64,000 nucleotides of DNA, taken from assembly GCF_014356525.2 (NCBI RefSeq), contig NC_052509.1, forward strand, positions 28,414,390-28,478,389, read 5' to 3'. The notes under the pieces are model-generated. The model ran no database searches. It saw only the letters and a list, made by a program, of their open reading frames with translations, and had not been told where the DNA came from. The position numbers and the translations under genes were made by a program. Shown here piece after piece: positions 24,883-37,205 of the stretch (within the stretch, counting starts at the first letter, position 1; every line of letters starts with the position of its first letter). This stretch comes from Nilaparvata lugens (taxonomy: Eukaryota > Arthropoda > Insecta > Hemiptera > Delphacidae).

Positions 24883-25113
24883 CTGGCTGAAATGGATGTG
24901 AACGGTGAGCAGTCACTGGCTGGAATGGATGTGAACGGTGAGCAGTTACTGGCTGAAATGGATGTGAACGGTGAGCAGTCACTGGCTGAAATGGATGTGA
25001 ACGGTGAGCAGTCACTGGCTGAAATGGATGTGAACGGTGAGCAGTCACTGGCTGAAATGGATGTGAACGGTGAGCAGTCACTGGCTGAAATGGATGTGAA
25101 CGGTGAGCAGTCA
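24883..25113 (+). repeat. Seven tandem 33-bp coding repeats
   Basis: Exactly seven units of 33 bp (starting CTGGCTGAAATGGATGTGAA) encode 11 residues each at the N-terminus of the LRR protein. Units differ by very few bases, implying recent expansion. The reverse strand is also stop-free and would read TAHRSHPFQPV repeats. I consider that a by-product. Confidence 0.9.
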
Positions 25114-28100
25114 CTGGCTGGCAACAATGCCATATTGAATGGCTTATTGAGCCATGCCAATGTCATGCATTTCTTGATGGAATCCAATAACCAAACACAT
25201 GAAGATATTCGGATCACTTGTCTGATTATCAAGAGCCATCCTTTAAGTAACTGGGGCATTCAGACGAATGCAATCTACATCAGGGAGAAGTTCAACTACT
25301 CCCAGAAATCTCGTCCTCGTCAAAGAACAGAATCGACTCCACATTGTTCACCCCATTTGGAAACACCAACCACATCTCACTTGAAAGAACCAGTAGTTTT
25401 TCCACTAAATGAAGATGAAAACATTGAAAATCCTGATGAAGGCTTATGGAGTACATCCCTAGAATTACCTGATACAACTTTGCTTAAAAGCTATATGTGT
25501 CGAATGCTGGATTTTATCAAAATGGGGAACGAATCAGTATATTTAAGCCAACTTAATGATGTAATTATGTTTAATTATGGATTGAGCTTTCTAGGGCGAG
25601 TTCTGAAAAATACAAATCTTACTTCTTTGGCTCTTGGAGAAAATCATCTCACATCTGAGTTGCTTAATGATTTTGCCAAGCACTTACCAGAATCTCATAT
25701 CAATTCACTGGATTTAAGTTATAATTTTGATTTGAATACTAAATTAGGAAAAGATAGAATGAACTTTTTGGCTACAATATTGAAAGATACTAAAATAACA
25801 AATCTCAATCTTGCCGGCAATGGCTTGAACTTGAAATTGTTGGCTCCCAGTTTGAAAGGTACAAAAATGAAGTCTCTTGATTTAACTGGATGTGGTATAC
25901 AAGATGATGATTTCAAGTTCTTAGCTGATGTTCTAAAAGACACGCAAATCACCACACTTGACCTCAGTGATAATTGCTTAAAATGTGATAGCTTGATGAT
26001 ATTGGCACCGTGTTTGGTAAATACGAAGATAATCTCTCTTTCATTGCAAAATAATATACTTATTGGCATTAATGGGTTGAATTGTTTAGCTGCGGTTCTG
26101 AAAGACACGCAAATCACATCACTTGATATCAGTTTGATAGAATTGAACAGCGAATTCATTAAAACATTGACATTGTCCTTAGTTGATACAAAAATTACAA
26201 CTCTCAAGTTTAGCTCCAATTATTTGTGTAGTGATGGTCTGAAATATCTATCTCAGTTTCTAAAGGACACTCAGATTACCTCAATTGATGTTAGCAATTT
26301 TGGTTCAGAAGACAACACCGCAGTGTCAATGTTTTTTAATAGTTTGGTTGGCACGAAAATAATCTCACTCAGTCTGACTTATTGTCATGAAAACATGCCG
26401 ACTCTTGATAGTTTGGCAAACGTTCTGAAAGATACTCCCTTAACTAGTCTTAAGATAAGTGTTACTAGTCCTATGATTGATGATGATGATAATAATTGGA
26501 TGAGTTCCGTTGCCCAGTGCTTGGCTGATTCAAATATAACTTCATTATACTTGGATGGATTGTCGGGTAGTGATATTAAATGTCTAGCAGAAGTTTTAAT
26601 GTCTACAAAAACCACGTCTATCGATATTAGAGGAATTGAGCATCACCATGATAGCTTGAAGTTGCTTAAAGTGTGTTTACTGAATGCGAATATTACACAT
26701 TTATGTTGGAAGTGTGATTCAATAATATTATCGGATGATCTTGAGAACACAGATAATACTTATGAGAACAGCTTTGGTAAATTGCTGCAAAACTCACAAG
26801 TCACCTCAATTGACCTATCTGACAATGATATGTATGGCGGAAGCATGAGACTATTAGCACCTTCAATGGTGTATTCAAAATTATCAAGTCTCAACTTGAG
26901 TAATAATTGTTTGGGCCCAGATGGTATCCAGTCTTTAGTTTCAGTTCTTGGATCTACTCAGATTACATCACTGAGTCTTGCTAGAAATTATTTGGATTGT
27001 GATAGCATAATGAACCTTGTCATGAGTTTGCCAAAAACAAAAATAACATTCCTCAATATCAGTATCAACACCATTTGTTGTAGTGCTTTTTATTTGGCTT
27101 CTGTTCTGGAGAAAACTAAATTAACTTCTCTTGATCTTAGTAATGGATATTTTTGTGGAGATAATGCTCATCTTAATGTCTCTAAGAGTTCGCATTTCAG
27201 TGATAATTCACTTAATTTGAGTGGATTTAGATTATGTTCTTTTAAAATATTTTCTTTGTGTAAACAGCTGAGTGTAGTCAATATCACCTCTCTGAACCTT
27301 AGCAATGTATGCATGAATTGCGATAGCATGAACTATCTCTCACTTGGCTTGGCAGGATCACAAATTGATTCACTTGATTTAAGTTGGAACTCAATAGGTT
27401 GGGCTGGTGCATTGCATTTGGCTAGAAATCTTGTATCCACTAAAATTTCAAAATTAACACTAGAAAAAAATAACATTAATTGTAAAGGTTTAAAGTATTT
27501 GGCACAAGGTTTATTAGGATCTCACGTAACATCACTGAACGTGTCGTCCAATTGCATTGGAGACGAAGGTGTTAGATACTTAGCTAAACATCTTGTTGAT
27601 ACTCAAATATCTCATCTCTACCTTTTCAGTAACAATATAACTTGCAGAGGAGCTTTTTATCTGTCTCAAGTGTTGGCTCAGATTTTCTGGTTGAATGTTT
27701 CAAGTAATAGAATTGGTTGTGATGGCGTCAAGTATTTGGCGCATGGACTTCGTGGGTCCCGAATGTGGTTACTCAATCTAGCTTCCAATTTAATAGGAGA
27801 TGAAGAGGTCGAGTATCTATCTGAGTACCTTAAAATCACAACTACTCAAATGGATGAACTTGATTTACGTGGCAATCAAATCTCGCCCCAAGTGGCTCAC
27901 CAGGTATGCACAAGTGTTCTACAATGTAATCATAATACTACTGTTATAGTGGACTTTAAAAACATTATGGAGAATCCACCAATGAACCAAGATGTGCCAT
28001 TTTCATCTCAATGGAAAACATATTTCAACAACGATGAACGTTTGAATCTTTTCAGATATCCAGGATGCTCTATTGAAATCAATCATGCATTCTGGCACAA

Positions 28101-29358
28101 TAAGAAAATAGAAAATCTCATAAAATTTGCCAACTATCGTAAAACTGGTATCAGTAATCTTATACTACTAGAAATTTCATCTCAGTTTTCTGGTTTATTT
28201 GATAATATTTATATTACTGAAATTGAAGTCAATGGTAATTTTGGAAACTCTTCTATTGTTCCAATATTATTTCAGAAAAGCAAAGTTTTGGGGATTGAAA
28301 TTAAAAACTGCCGAAAAAGTACTCTAGAATTAGTTACACAATTAACTGTGATTTCAGTCCAGCTCAGCTATATAGAAGAGGAGATCATTTTAAGAGATCT
28401 CAGTAAAATAATTGATGGACGCAAAAGCACTTTCTGTAACATAATGTATCTTGATCTAAGAAATAATAACTTGGGAGAAAGCGAAAATGGGATTGAATAT
28501 TTAGCAAAAACTTTAGCAGATTCTCTTGTAATATCTTTGAATTTGAGCCATAATAAATTAGTGGAAGAAGATATGTCATTACTTGCCCAAGTCCTTCCCC
28601 AAACCAGAATCAATTACATTGATCTCTATGCAAATAATATAAAATACATGGGATTCAAATGTCTAATGGATGTTGTTGAAAAAACAAGGATTTGTTGGAT
28701 TTCACTCGCAGAAAATGGCATAGAAAATGGACTGGTTGAAAACATTAATTTATCTCCATACATTGTACCACGAAATGATACTCCAATCGAATTCCAAATA
28801 CGATACCTGTTCAAACATTTGGTATCGTTCAACACTGACAATCAATTGGAATTTATTGTTCCTGGAGACGAATCAATGTTGTCTATCATTCATTATCCTC
28901 TTTTAATTAAACACTTGTTGGAGACTCCTAGCCTCAAAATTCATGTCTATGATATTTTCTACATGTTAACTAGAAGACATGACATTCATATTTTTAATAA
29001 AACTGATGATTTCATCCAAGAAATAATTGAAAGGTTTTTGTCATTTTTCTTGAATAATTTGCCAAAGCTTGTAGAGAGATTCGGTTATGAGAGTTTTGTG
29101 GATCTCGTCAAGGAGTGCGAGGATTTAGGTTTGATTGAGATTGTTAGAGATCTACTTGTGCATAGACCTCTATATTTCGTGAATAATGAGCAGACTATTC
29201 TGCACCCATTCATCTACAAAATGCTACATAAATATGGCATGACAATATACCATAAAGACATTGAACCTAATAAGAAACAACAGATAATTTCTTTCTTTGA
29301 AAATCATTTAGATCTTTATTGTGCACAAGAAATTATCAAAATATTAAACTGTTACTAG
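24893..29358 (+). CDS. Giant intact leucine-rich-repeat protein (RNase-inhibitor-like LRRs)
   Basis: The longest intact frame in the window, about 1,490 residues from the first ATG. Seven 11-residue repeats (consensus LAEMDVNGEQS) open it, then a ~130-residue linker. Roughly two dozen 24-30 residue LRRs follow (pattern L..TQITSLDLS.N.L), a ~190-residue gap, a second short LRR block and a ~200-residue helical C-terminus ending IIKILNCY. There is no transmembrane segment. The frame stays open upstream to a possible splice acceptor (GATTGTTTTGCAG at 24855), so the real start may lie in an earlier exon. Function unknown; LRRs of this type bind proteins. The absence of lesions amid decayed transposons argues that it is young or constrained. 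A bacterial origin is possible but unproven. Confidence 0.75.
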
Positions 29359-29390
29359 TTTCTTTAGCTGTAATACAGTTACCACAGTTT

Positions 29391-29654
29391 GGCCCGGTTG
29401 CACAAAAGCCGGTTAAATTTTAACTGTGATTAATGCCACGAGAACCATCAGTTCTCGTGGAATTAATCACCTCATTTCGTCATATCTTAGATATGCCTGT
29501 AATTTAGCCTGTAATTTTGTGATTGTATTTAATTGATTGGTTCTCGTGGAATCAATCACAGATAAAATTTAACCGGCTTCGAAAAGACGGCTTCTCTGAT
29601 TGGTTCTCGTGGAATTAATCACGGTTAAAATTTAACCGGCTTTTGTGCAACCGG
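29391..29654. mobile_element. MITE with long terminal inverted repeats
   Basis: The left end GCCCGGTTGCACAAAAGCCG and right end CGGCTTTTGTGCAACCGG are inverted copies that extend into AATTTTAACTGTGATTAAT. An internal piece, TTCTCGTGGAATTAATCAC, occurs several times in both orientations. About 264 bp, non-coding. It lies 33 bp after the LRR stop codon and could lie in its 3' untranslated region. Confidence 0.7.
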
Positions 29655-30398
29655 CACTTTATATTTTAATCATTCACTAATGAATTGATCTTTTTTATCT
29701 CTGTTCATTTTTATTGACTGTATGTAAGTGCATTATCAATAACTTACTATAATATTATCAACCAGTTACTGTTATGTATGAGAAATAAGATTGTTTAGCT
29801 GTAAGAATTAAGCATTGTGGAATAAGATTAATATTATTAAGTATTACTCAACTAGTAATTTGATAATATAGATTATTTTATTATATAATCCAAACTGTAA
29901 ATTTATACTGTATAATATAGTGTAGATATAAAAACTCTACTTAAGAGTAGACGTACGTTTATAATTTGCAATGAATTGTTAATAAACATTGTTACAATTT
30001 TTTTTAGTATCTGTGCATTACTATTCGGAAAGTTATAAAATTCGTTTTTTAGAATAAAAATTGTGTATTGTGGACTTGAATTCACTTGACCGTGTTATGA
30101 AGTTTAAAAAGTACTAAGTTGTAGCTTTCGAAGATCAAATATACCGGCTTATTCCAGTAGCCTTTATTCCATATTCCAAGTAATAATACAGTTCGGTAGA
30201 TTATTACTTTTTTGCCAAGTTATTATTAATCACCAAGAGAGGTATTTCTATTGAACGTTGTGCATTGACGCAATTGATGATACAGCATATTCCTATAACA
30301 GGTCTCTTTGATTGAATAGGAATGAATCAGTTGGTAACATAGAATATAGTTTTTGAATCCTTGTTAGACTTTCAATCGCCTATAATAAAAGCGATATT

Positions 30399-30737
30399 AT
30401 GAATTCATTCACAAAATATTTATTATTAGCTCTGGGGACAGTAGACCTAGCGCTCTGTAAGTTACATTGACCTGTAGTTATGTATTTCAAAAAAAAAATA
30501 ATTTTATGTCTAGTAAAAATCCTAATTATGGAATATATTAATTGTAGCACAAAGAGCAGAAAAATTAAAATTGAAAACTCAGACTATAGAAATCACTATG
30601 GAAGAGTTGTTATCAATAATGAATTATTATCAATGATTAAGCATGAGTCTCAAGTAAAGCGGGTCATCCATCCAGGTGAACACATGATCCATTCAGGAAC
30701 ATATTATTCCTGCAATGTTCATCTTCCATGTGTTTAA
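30399..30737 (+). CDS. Possible small secreted peptide, two exons
   Basis: Exon 1 (30399-30456) encodes MNSFTKYLLLALGTVDLAL, which looks like a signal peptide. It ends at a consensus donor T|GTAAGT. An acceptor (GTCTAG, 30508-30513) gives a 57-base intron and keeps frame into exon 2 (30514-30737). Exon 2 encodes a ~75-residue basic region ending HSGTYYSCNVHLPCV. The mature product would be about 75 residues with three cysteines. I recognise no family. The splice model is inference from sequence alone and the exon-2 frame could be chance. Confidence 0.35.
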
Positions 30738-32129
30738 AAATTACTTAATAGATTTATTTTTCTAGTTTTCTATTACATTATCTATAGCCTACGAAATCAT
30801 TGATACAAATGAATGTTTTGTTCTTCCAATAGAATGCTATTTTACTGGGCTTCAAATTATCATATTGTAGTTATTTGTAATAGGCATAAAAACAATAGAA
30901 TCATTAACAACATAAACTGCATTATCAAAAATTCTTGATTTTCACCCCTTAATATCCGCCAGTTTTGGTGGGGGAGGGATTTTTCCGTTAATGTCACCGA
31001 CAACCATTGGGCTGGTTAGTCTTTCCATTGTCCACCAACTACAGTATGGACCCGCCGCAACCTATGTCCCGGACTGGCAACCGGCTACTGTAAAAACTCT
31101 ACTTTTTGTAGGTTATGTTACTACAGTTGCCGGCTCTATATGTGTGAAGTTACAACATAACAACCTTGTTTTTACGGTACACGGATCCCCCCCTTAACTT
31201 TGAAATATTTTCTTACAGAAAATATTCCTAAGTAGGTACAGTAAATATATAAACTTGACTCATCACATTTTCCTTTTATACACAAACTCAACTCAATCCA
31301 TCTCTTCAAATATGAATGTGCACTTGAGACTGAGCAATGCAAAAAATTGACTGCTTTAAATACTCTATTTACAGTTTATCTTTATAACATACATTTCATT
31401 ATATCTGTACATTAATTACAGTACATTGAAATCCAACCACTCATTCTATTTACATTCTCTCACTTCAAGGGTTCAATGTGAAAAGCCTTTGTTCTTCTTC
31501 TACTCTCAGCTGCAACAGTTTCATTCCCTTGTAACTGCATTGGTAGTATTTCTACATGGCCTGAAGCCAAATTGTTTTTTAGTAAAAATACCAAAGCTTT
31601 CAAAATGATTTGATATCTGGTCTTGCATTATGGCCTCAAATACTTTGAATATTACAGGTAGGCTACAATTGATATTAGACTGTAATTTTTCAAGTTTTTT
31701 CTTATCGGCTTTTTTATGTACAAGTATTATACCTGAATGTTTTCAATACACTTGGAAAAATCTGGTGTGGTACACTCACACAACTTTCCTTGCTCATTGA
31801 ACTGTAAGCCTCATTCTCAAACGAGAATAATGTAGGGGAATAACATAATGACAATTGGCGGCAACGTATTTGCAACTACGATCAGACTACTGTATATGTG
31901 TAGCCTATATATATATAATTATTGTTTTCAGAGTACTTTTTCCTTTGTGTTAATTGTGAAATTCGATGATTTTTTTCTAAATTCGTCAAAGCAGCTGTTC
32001 TACAGATGAAATATCTTGACTATGACTGTGTACTTTTTATAAACTGCTCTACCTACCTACCTCTTGCACGAGAAGGAGGTTACAAAGTCCATTTCTCAAG
32101 GATGGAAGGACCACATTAGTTTCCCAGGA
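30738..32129. other. Intergenic, no supported gene
   Basis: The stretch is AT-rich with a more GC-rich island at about 30960-31200. I found no frame with recognisable domains. The short open frames at 30991-31197 and 31426-31608 have no protein-like features that I can defend. Confidence 0.5.
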
Positions 32130-32760
32130 AAAAGACTCATGCCAGTTGATAGATCTGATAAATAAATATACAGGGTATGAATTTGAAAAAAATCGTTAGA
32201 GCCGTTTTTGAGAAAATCGTGAAAAACATGGTTTTTTGGTAACTGCCATTTTTCTCAAGAATATTACGGAGCTCATGCAATTTTCCCAGAAATGAGACTC
32301 ATGTCAGTTGACAGGGCTTATAAATAGCTATCCATGGTATGAATTTGAAGAAAATCGTTAAAGCCGTTTTCGAGAAAAACATGGTTTTTTAGTCATTTTC
32401 CGCCATTTTTCTCAAGAATATTACGGAGCTCCTGAAATTTTCCCAGAAATGAGACTAATACCAGTTGATAGGGCTTATAAATAGCTATCCATGGTATAAA
32501 TTTGAAGAAAATCGTTAGAGCCTTTCTCGAGAAAACTGTGAAAAACATGGTTTTTTAGCCATTATCCACCATTTTTCTCAAGAATATTACAGAGCTCCTG
32601 AAATTTTCCCAGAAATGAGACTCATGCCAGTTGATAGGGCTTATAAATAGCTATCCATGGTATAAATTTGAAGAAAATCGTTAGAGCCGTTTTCGAGAAA
32701 ACCGCGAAAAACATGGTTTTTTAGTAATTATCCGCCATTTTTTCCGCCATCTTGGATTGA
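32130..32760 (+). repeat. ~166-bp tandem repeat, four copies
   Basis: The motif GAAAAACATGGTTTTTTAG recurs at 32221, 32374, 32540 and 32706, giving spacings of about 153, 166 and 166. Each unit also contains AAAATCGTTAGAGCCGTTTT, TTTTCCCAGAAATGAGACT and GGCTTATAAATAGCTATCC. The first unit is shorter because of a small deletion. Non-coding. Confidence 0.8.
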
Positions 32761-35512
32761 ATTTTATTGAATTTCTTATTGTCGGATCCTCATGGTACAC
32801 ACACACACAGACCAACACCCAAAAATCATGTTTTTGGACTCAGGGGGTCTTGAAACGTCTAGAAAACTGGAAATTCGGGTGTCTTAATTTTTTTGGAAAG
32901 CAATACTTTAGGGCAAGGAAAGTAAAAATGACCTTGCAAACCAAACATTCATTAAAAAGGTAACTCAAAATTTCAGATATATAAGTTGCATTTTTCTTGT
33001 TTCCATAGGTTTTCCAGTGCTTTAAATTAGTTTTATAGGTATTATTTGTAATCAAACATTTTATTCGATTTTATCTGTTAATTAGGTATATGACCGGTAG
33101 CTTAACTTATGGAAAAAAGTTGGGTGGGAAAACGTCTAGGGAGCCTATGCATATGAACAGTAACACATCCGATTGATCTAATAGAAAAATATTTCAATAT
33201 TATTGAATGTGAGAAGACATATTACTCAAATAAATTAAAACAGATGAAGTGGTTAAAAATAGGAAGCGAATTCAACAATTTTAATTGACCGAACGTAGTG
33301 AGGTCTATGTTTTAACTCGGATTTTCTTTCATCTGTCTGTATGTAATGCGATTATGGCCAAACGCATTGATGAAATTCGATGAAATTTGGCAGGAATATT
33401 TCTTTTTCAACTGCGCGTCGATGTATACACAAGTTTTTTTTTAAATTTCGCATTTTAAGGATAATATATGAAAAGAAAAGGAATTCCTCCATACTCTGAT
33501 ATCAGGAACTTATATTATATCATCTACTCTGAAGATAGGATCAATCAGACTATAGAATTTATTATTCATAATGAATCAGCTGACAAGTGGATTACACAGA
33601 TGTTCTGGAGAAGCCATGTCATCTTACTTGACACTGGGGAGCGACACAAGTGTCTATTTCTAAAAGGTCTATAGTTTCAATCAAGGTACCTAGAATACAT
33701 TGCATTCCAGGTGCATTGGTTTCAATCAAAGACCCTAAAGATTTATGAATTTTTAAGGTCTTTGGTTTCAATATTTTGTTTTGCCGTCAAGGTATTATCA
33801 TGAACCAGAAGGTTTAACAAACCCCCAAACATCAGTTTCTTCTTTAAGAAGAGAAATAATTTTTTTCAATTTTAAAAACTAAAAGCTGATCAGACAGTTT
33901 TGGCTGACAGAGTAAAGACGCTGAGGAGAAGGTAGAAGTGGGGCTAGCATTCTAGTCTCCCCTCCAGCCAGCTAATGGAAAAAGCTTTCCACTTTTCTTC
34001 TGAATAATTTCACACACTTTTCCATCGCCTACCTCCAGAGACAGACCAAGCTGACCCGTGGCTGGACATCCCCTGGTTTTCCATTCAGACCATGGCAAGT
34101 TAGGATGGACATCAACTGTATAACGGTACCGTTCCAATTTCAATCTATTCTTCAATATTTTTTTCAATGTTTAGAAATTCCAAATGAATTAAGCCTTGAA
34201 TCATGTTTTTAAAACGTTCAGATAACTTGTTTAAATAAAAAACACAATAATCAAATAGTCCAACACAATTCTGTCTAACGTTTTGTAAAATCATTGGCAA
34301 CAAGTTTATTTTAATTTTCCAAATTGATTAAATTCTCAAAATTCCATAACCTTCCTTAATTGTTTTGTATTAAAATAGAAGTAGCATAACTAATTTTATA
34401 AAACCAAAATACGTTAAAATTCACATTTAAATCTCACAGAAATTTCTTTATTTCAATAAAATAAATCTGACTCCTAATAAAAATGTTTTCCTTTCAAATT
34501 CCAAAAACACATCTAAAAAAAAAAACATCTAGTTGGTAATATTAAAAAAAAAACCAACACTGCTTAAGCTCTACCATCAAATACTACGCAACAACAATTT
34601 TACAGTGTTCCCGTCTGGGAACTGGTGGATCGCCCCCTTTTTTTCAAAGGTTTCTAATGTGGTAATTGAAATTATTGATTTCTCTATGTTTGCTCAATTA
34701 GTTGTATCATTCGAGGGGTAAGTCGAGATGTCTGAACTGATTGCTAGTGAACATGAGTCATTGATTGTTTCGATTCCTTCCTTAAAGATTTTTGAACATG
34801 TTTGATTAAATAATTACTTTTAGAAACAGGTCACCAATCATTTATTACAAATGATGGATACCACTGTTCAATCATTTAATGTTACAGTATTATGCGTGCA
34901 CATCAGTATCAATTTCCTAACATCTGAAAAAAATATATATAAATAAATATTTATAGCCTATTTTGATTGTAGAAAATTAATTTTCATCAGATGGGAAGAT
35001 TATCATGGAACTGGATAGATTACATCATGGTAGAATACAAATTCAAACGTGAACTGAGTTTGTTAACATTTCAAACCGGTGACATTAGATACTTGTGGAT
35101 GAGAAACCTGCATGAGGTCTACTGTTCACAGAACTACTAGTAAACTATTTTAAACTACTGTCTAATGAATAAACTAACTAACTTATAACCAAATCGAAAA
35201 ATATGGTGAGGCACACACACACAACTTTCCTTGCCGTTATGAAAATTGATCACCTCTGACGCTAGTGTTCACGCACATCTCAAGTTTACTATTCGAAGAT
35301 CTCAGCCAGCTCGTGACAGGACATTAACGCTAGACACACGAGGTCTGCTATCTCTTCATAGTGAATGATTTAATAGAATCAAGGGTTGCCAAAAATTTGC
35401 AAATGAATAATCACATTTTCTTGAATTTCAAGCTTATTTTCAATTTTAGGTGAAAATGTTACTGAACATTAATTGTGGAGATTTTCATGCTCAATCTTTT
35501 TCACTTAATTTT
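32761..35512. other. Mostly non-coding, one possible coding fragment
   Basis: Mainly AT-rich sequence with short CA runs near 32797 and 35213. On the minus strand, 34150-33952 has balanced codon use and encodes a 60-odd residue segment (DVHPNLPWSEWKTRGCPA and LGLSLEVGDGKVCEII) ending in a stop. It could be a stray exon or retrocopy fragment, but I cannot assign it. Nothing else is convincing. Confidence 0.35.
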
Positions 35513-35982
35513 TTTGTTTTTGTATGTTCAATAAAAGTAGCAATGAATTGCTGATTCTTATTCCTCAAATCCTCTTCTCCACATTTAGTAATGTAAGAAA
35601 AAGTGATCATTCTATAGAATTTACAAGGAGCTTGAATATCCAAACAGTAATGAGTTATCCTCTGCTTTGTAATGGGTAGCATGTATGCTTTCGGATATGA
35701 ATTCTAGAGTGTGATCAAATCATTGTATCACAAGGGATATATTTTTCCAGTTATATTTCCCAGAACAGCATCCAATAGTATTCAGTCAGTGTTCACTTAC
35801 AGCTCGCTGGAAGCTGCAATGAGCTTGGATATAGTTGTTAAAGTATATATAATAAACAACAAGTAAATAGATATGCACCGTGCCATGATGTAGTCACCCC
35901 ATCATGACTCACTTCTCGATTCCTTGTTATCATTAGTAGGAAGAAGTATCATATTCTATATAATTTAAGTCTTTAAACATAA

Positions 35983-36058
35983 ATCCTCTATGGTGTAGTG
36001 GCTAGCATGTCAGCTTTCCAAGTTGGAGGTTCCAGGTTCGAATCCAAGGCAGTAAAGG
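35983..36058 (+). tRNA. tRNA-Gly(TCC)-like sequence, probably SINE head, copy 1
   Basis: TGGTGTAGTGGCTAGCATG matches an internal A box. The anticodon arm CAGC-TTTCCAA-GTTG has anticodon TCC. GGTTCGAATCC is a B box. The acceptor stem does not pair directly, and the T stem has mismatches, so a functional tRNA is unlikely. A tRNA-derived SINE or relic is more likely. Confidence 0.45.
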
Positions 36059-36573
36059 TAAGTATAAAAGGTCAGTATCAACAGAACCAGAGGATATATA
36101 TATTTTGTTTTTTGTATGTTCAATAAAAGTAGCAATGAATTGCTGATTCTTATTCCTCAAATCCTCTTCTCCACATTTAGTAATGTAAGAAAAAGTGATC
36201 ATTCTATAGAATTTACAAGGAGCTTGAATATCCAAACAGTAATGAGTTATCCTCTGCTTTGTAATGGGTAGCATGTATGCTTTCGGATATGAATTCTAGA
36301 GTGTGATCAAATCATTGTATCACAAGGGATATATTTTTCCAGTTATATTTCCCAGAACAGCATCCAATAGTATTCAGTCAGTGTTCACTTACAGCTCGCT
36401 GGAAGCTGCAATGAGCTTGGATATAGTTGTTAAAGTATATATAATAAACAACAAGTAAATAGATATGCACCGTGCCATGATGTAGTCACCCCATCATGAC
36501 TCACTTCTCGATTCCTTGTTATCATTAGTAGGAAGAAGTATCATATTCTATATAATTTAAGTCTTTAAACATA

Positions 36574-36650
36574 AATCCTCTATGGTGTAGTGGCTAGCAT
36601 GTCAGCTTTCCAAGTTGGAGGTTCCAGGTTCGAATCCAAGGCAGTAAAGG
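36574..36650 (+). tRNA. tRNA-Gly(TCC)-like sequence, copy 2
   Basis: Identical counterpart of the 35983 copy, created by the 592-bp duplication. It has the same A box, TCC anticodon loop and B box, and the same non-pairing acceptor ends. Confidence 0.45.
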
Positions 36651-36793
36651 TAAGTATAAAAGGTCAGTATCAACAGAACCAGAGGATATATATATTTTGT
36701 TTTTTGTATGTAGTGGGTAGAGAAAAGAAAATGATATTTTTATTCATCCCATATACATTTATTTTCCATTATAAAACAGAATATATATTTTAG

Positions 36794-37205
36794 TCATTGA
36801 AAATCCTCTTCTATATCTTGTGGTTTCCTGATAGACCTCTGCCGACCTTTCCTCTCGTTCTGAAATGCTGCATACTCCATCAGTTTGTACGGTACAGTAT
36901 CCCGAAAAGCAGCACTGTAGATAGATATTGGTAGAGCAGGGTCTCCTGAAAAGCCCTCTGTAACTCTGAATCTCTTCACACATCCATCATCTCTGCATTA
37001 TGAGAATCCTGCAAAGGTCACCTTCCTGTTGTTGCTGATAAGATTTAGACTCTTTTCACCGCATTCAAATTCACATCAATACTTTCGGGATGAACGATCA
37101 TCAAAGATCAATTCAATCTTGACATCCTTATTTCGCCAATTATAGACTTTATCCAAATTCACAACAGCTACTTCACTATACTTGAGACTGTAGATAGTAT
37201 CATCT
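36794..37205 (-). pseudogene. Decayed coding fragment of unknown family
   Basis: A single minus-strand frame of ~135 codons reads protein-like from about 37200 (YSLKYSEVAVVNLDKVYNW) to 36794 (RKPQDIEEDFQ). It is crossed by only two stops, a TGA near 37080 and a TAA near 36998. Both flanking halves have normal composition and the frame is kept, so this looks like a recently broken gene or exon. Immediately before the first codon is an AG that could be a splice acceptor. I do not recognise the product. Confidence 0.45.

Larger units (their letters stand above)
35513..36704 (+). repeat. Recent 592-bp tandem duplication
   Basis: TGTATGTTCAATAAAAGTAG at 35521 returns at 36113, and the following start of a third unit appears at 36705, both offsets exactly 592. 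The two units look nearly identical through the window text. Each contains one tRNA-like sequence near its end and a short minus-strand frame beginning MLPITKQRITHYCLDIQAPC. Confidence 0.9.

Noticed and set aside
24863..25259. Minus-strand frames reading TAHRSHPFQPV or ASDCSPFTSI repeats
   Set aside because: Antisense shadow of the 33-bp coding repeats of the LRR gene.
24893..29358. Definite bacterial gene transfer for the LRR protein
   Set aside because: Intronless LRR architecture is compatible, but composition resembles surroundings and no homologue search was possible; kept as a hypothesis only.
35983..36058. Functional tRNA-Gly gene
   Set aside because: Acceptor stem does not pair and the T stem has mismatches; more like a SINE head.
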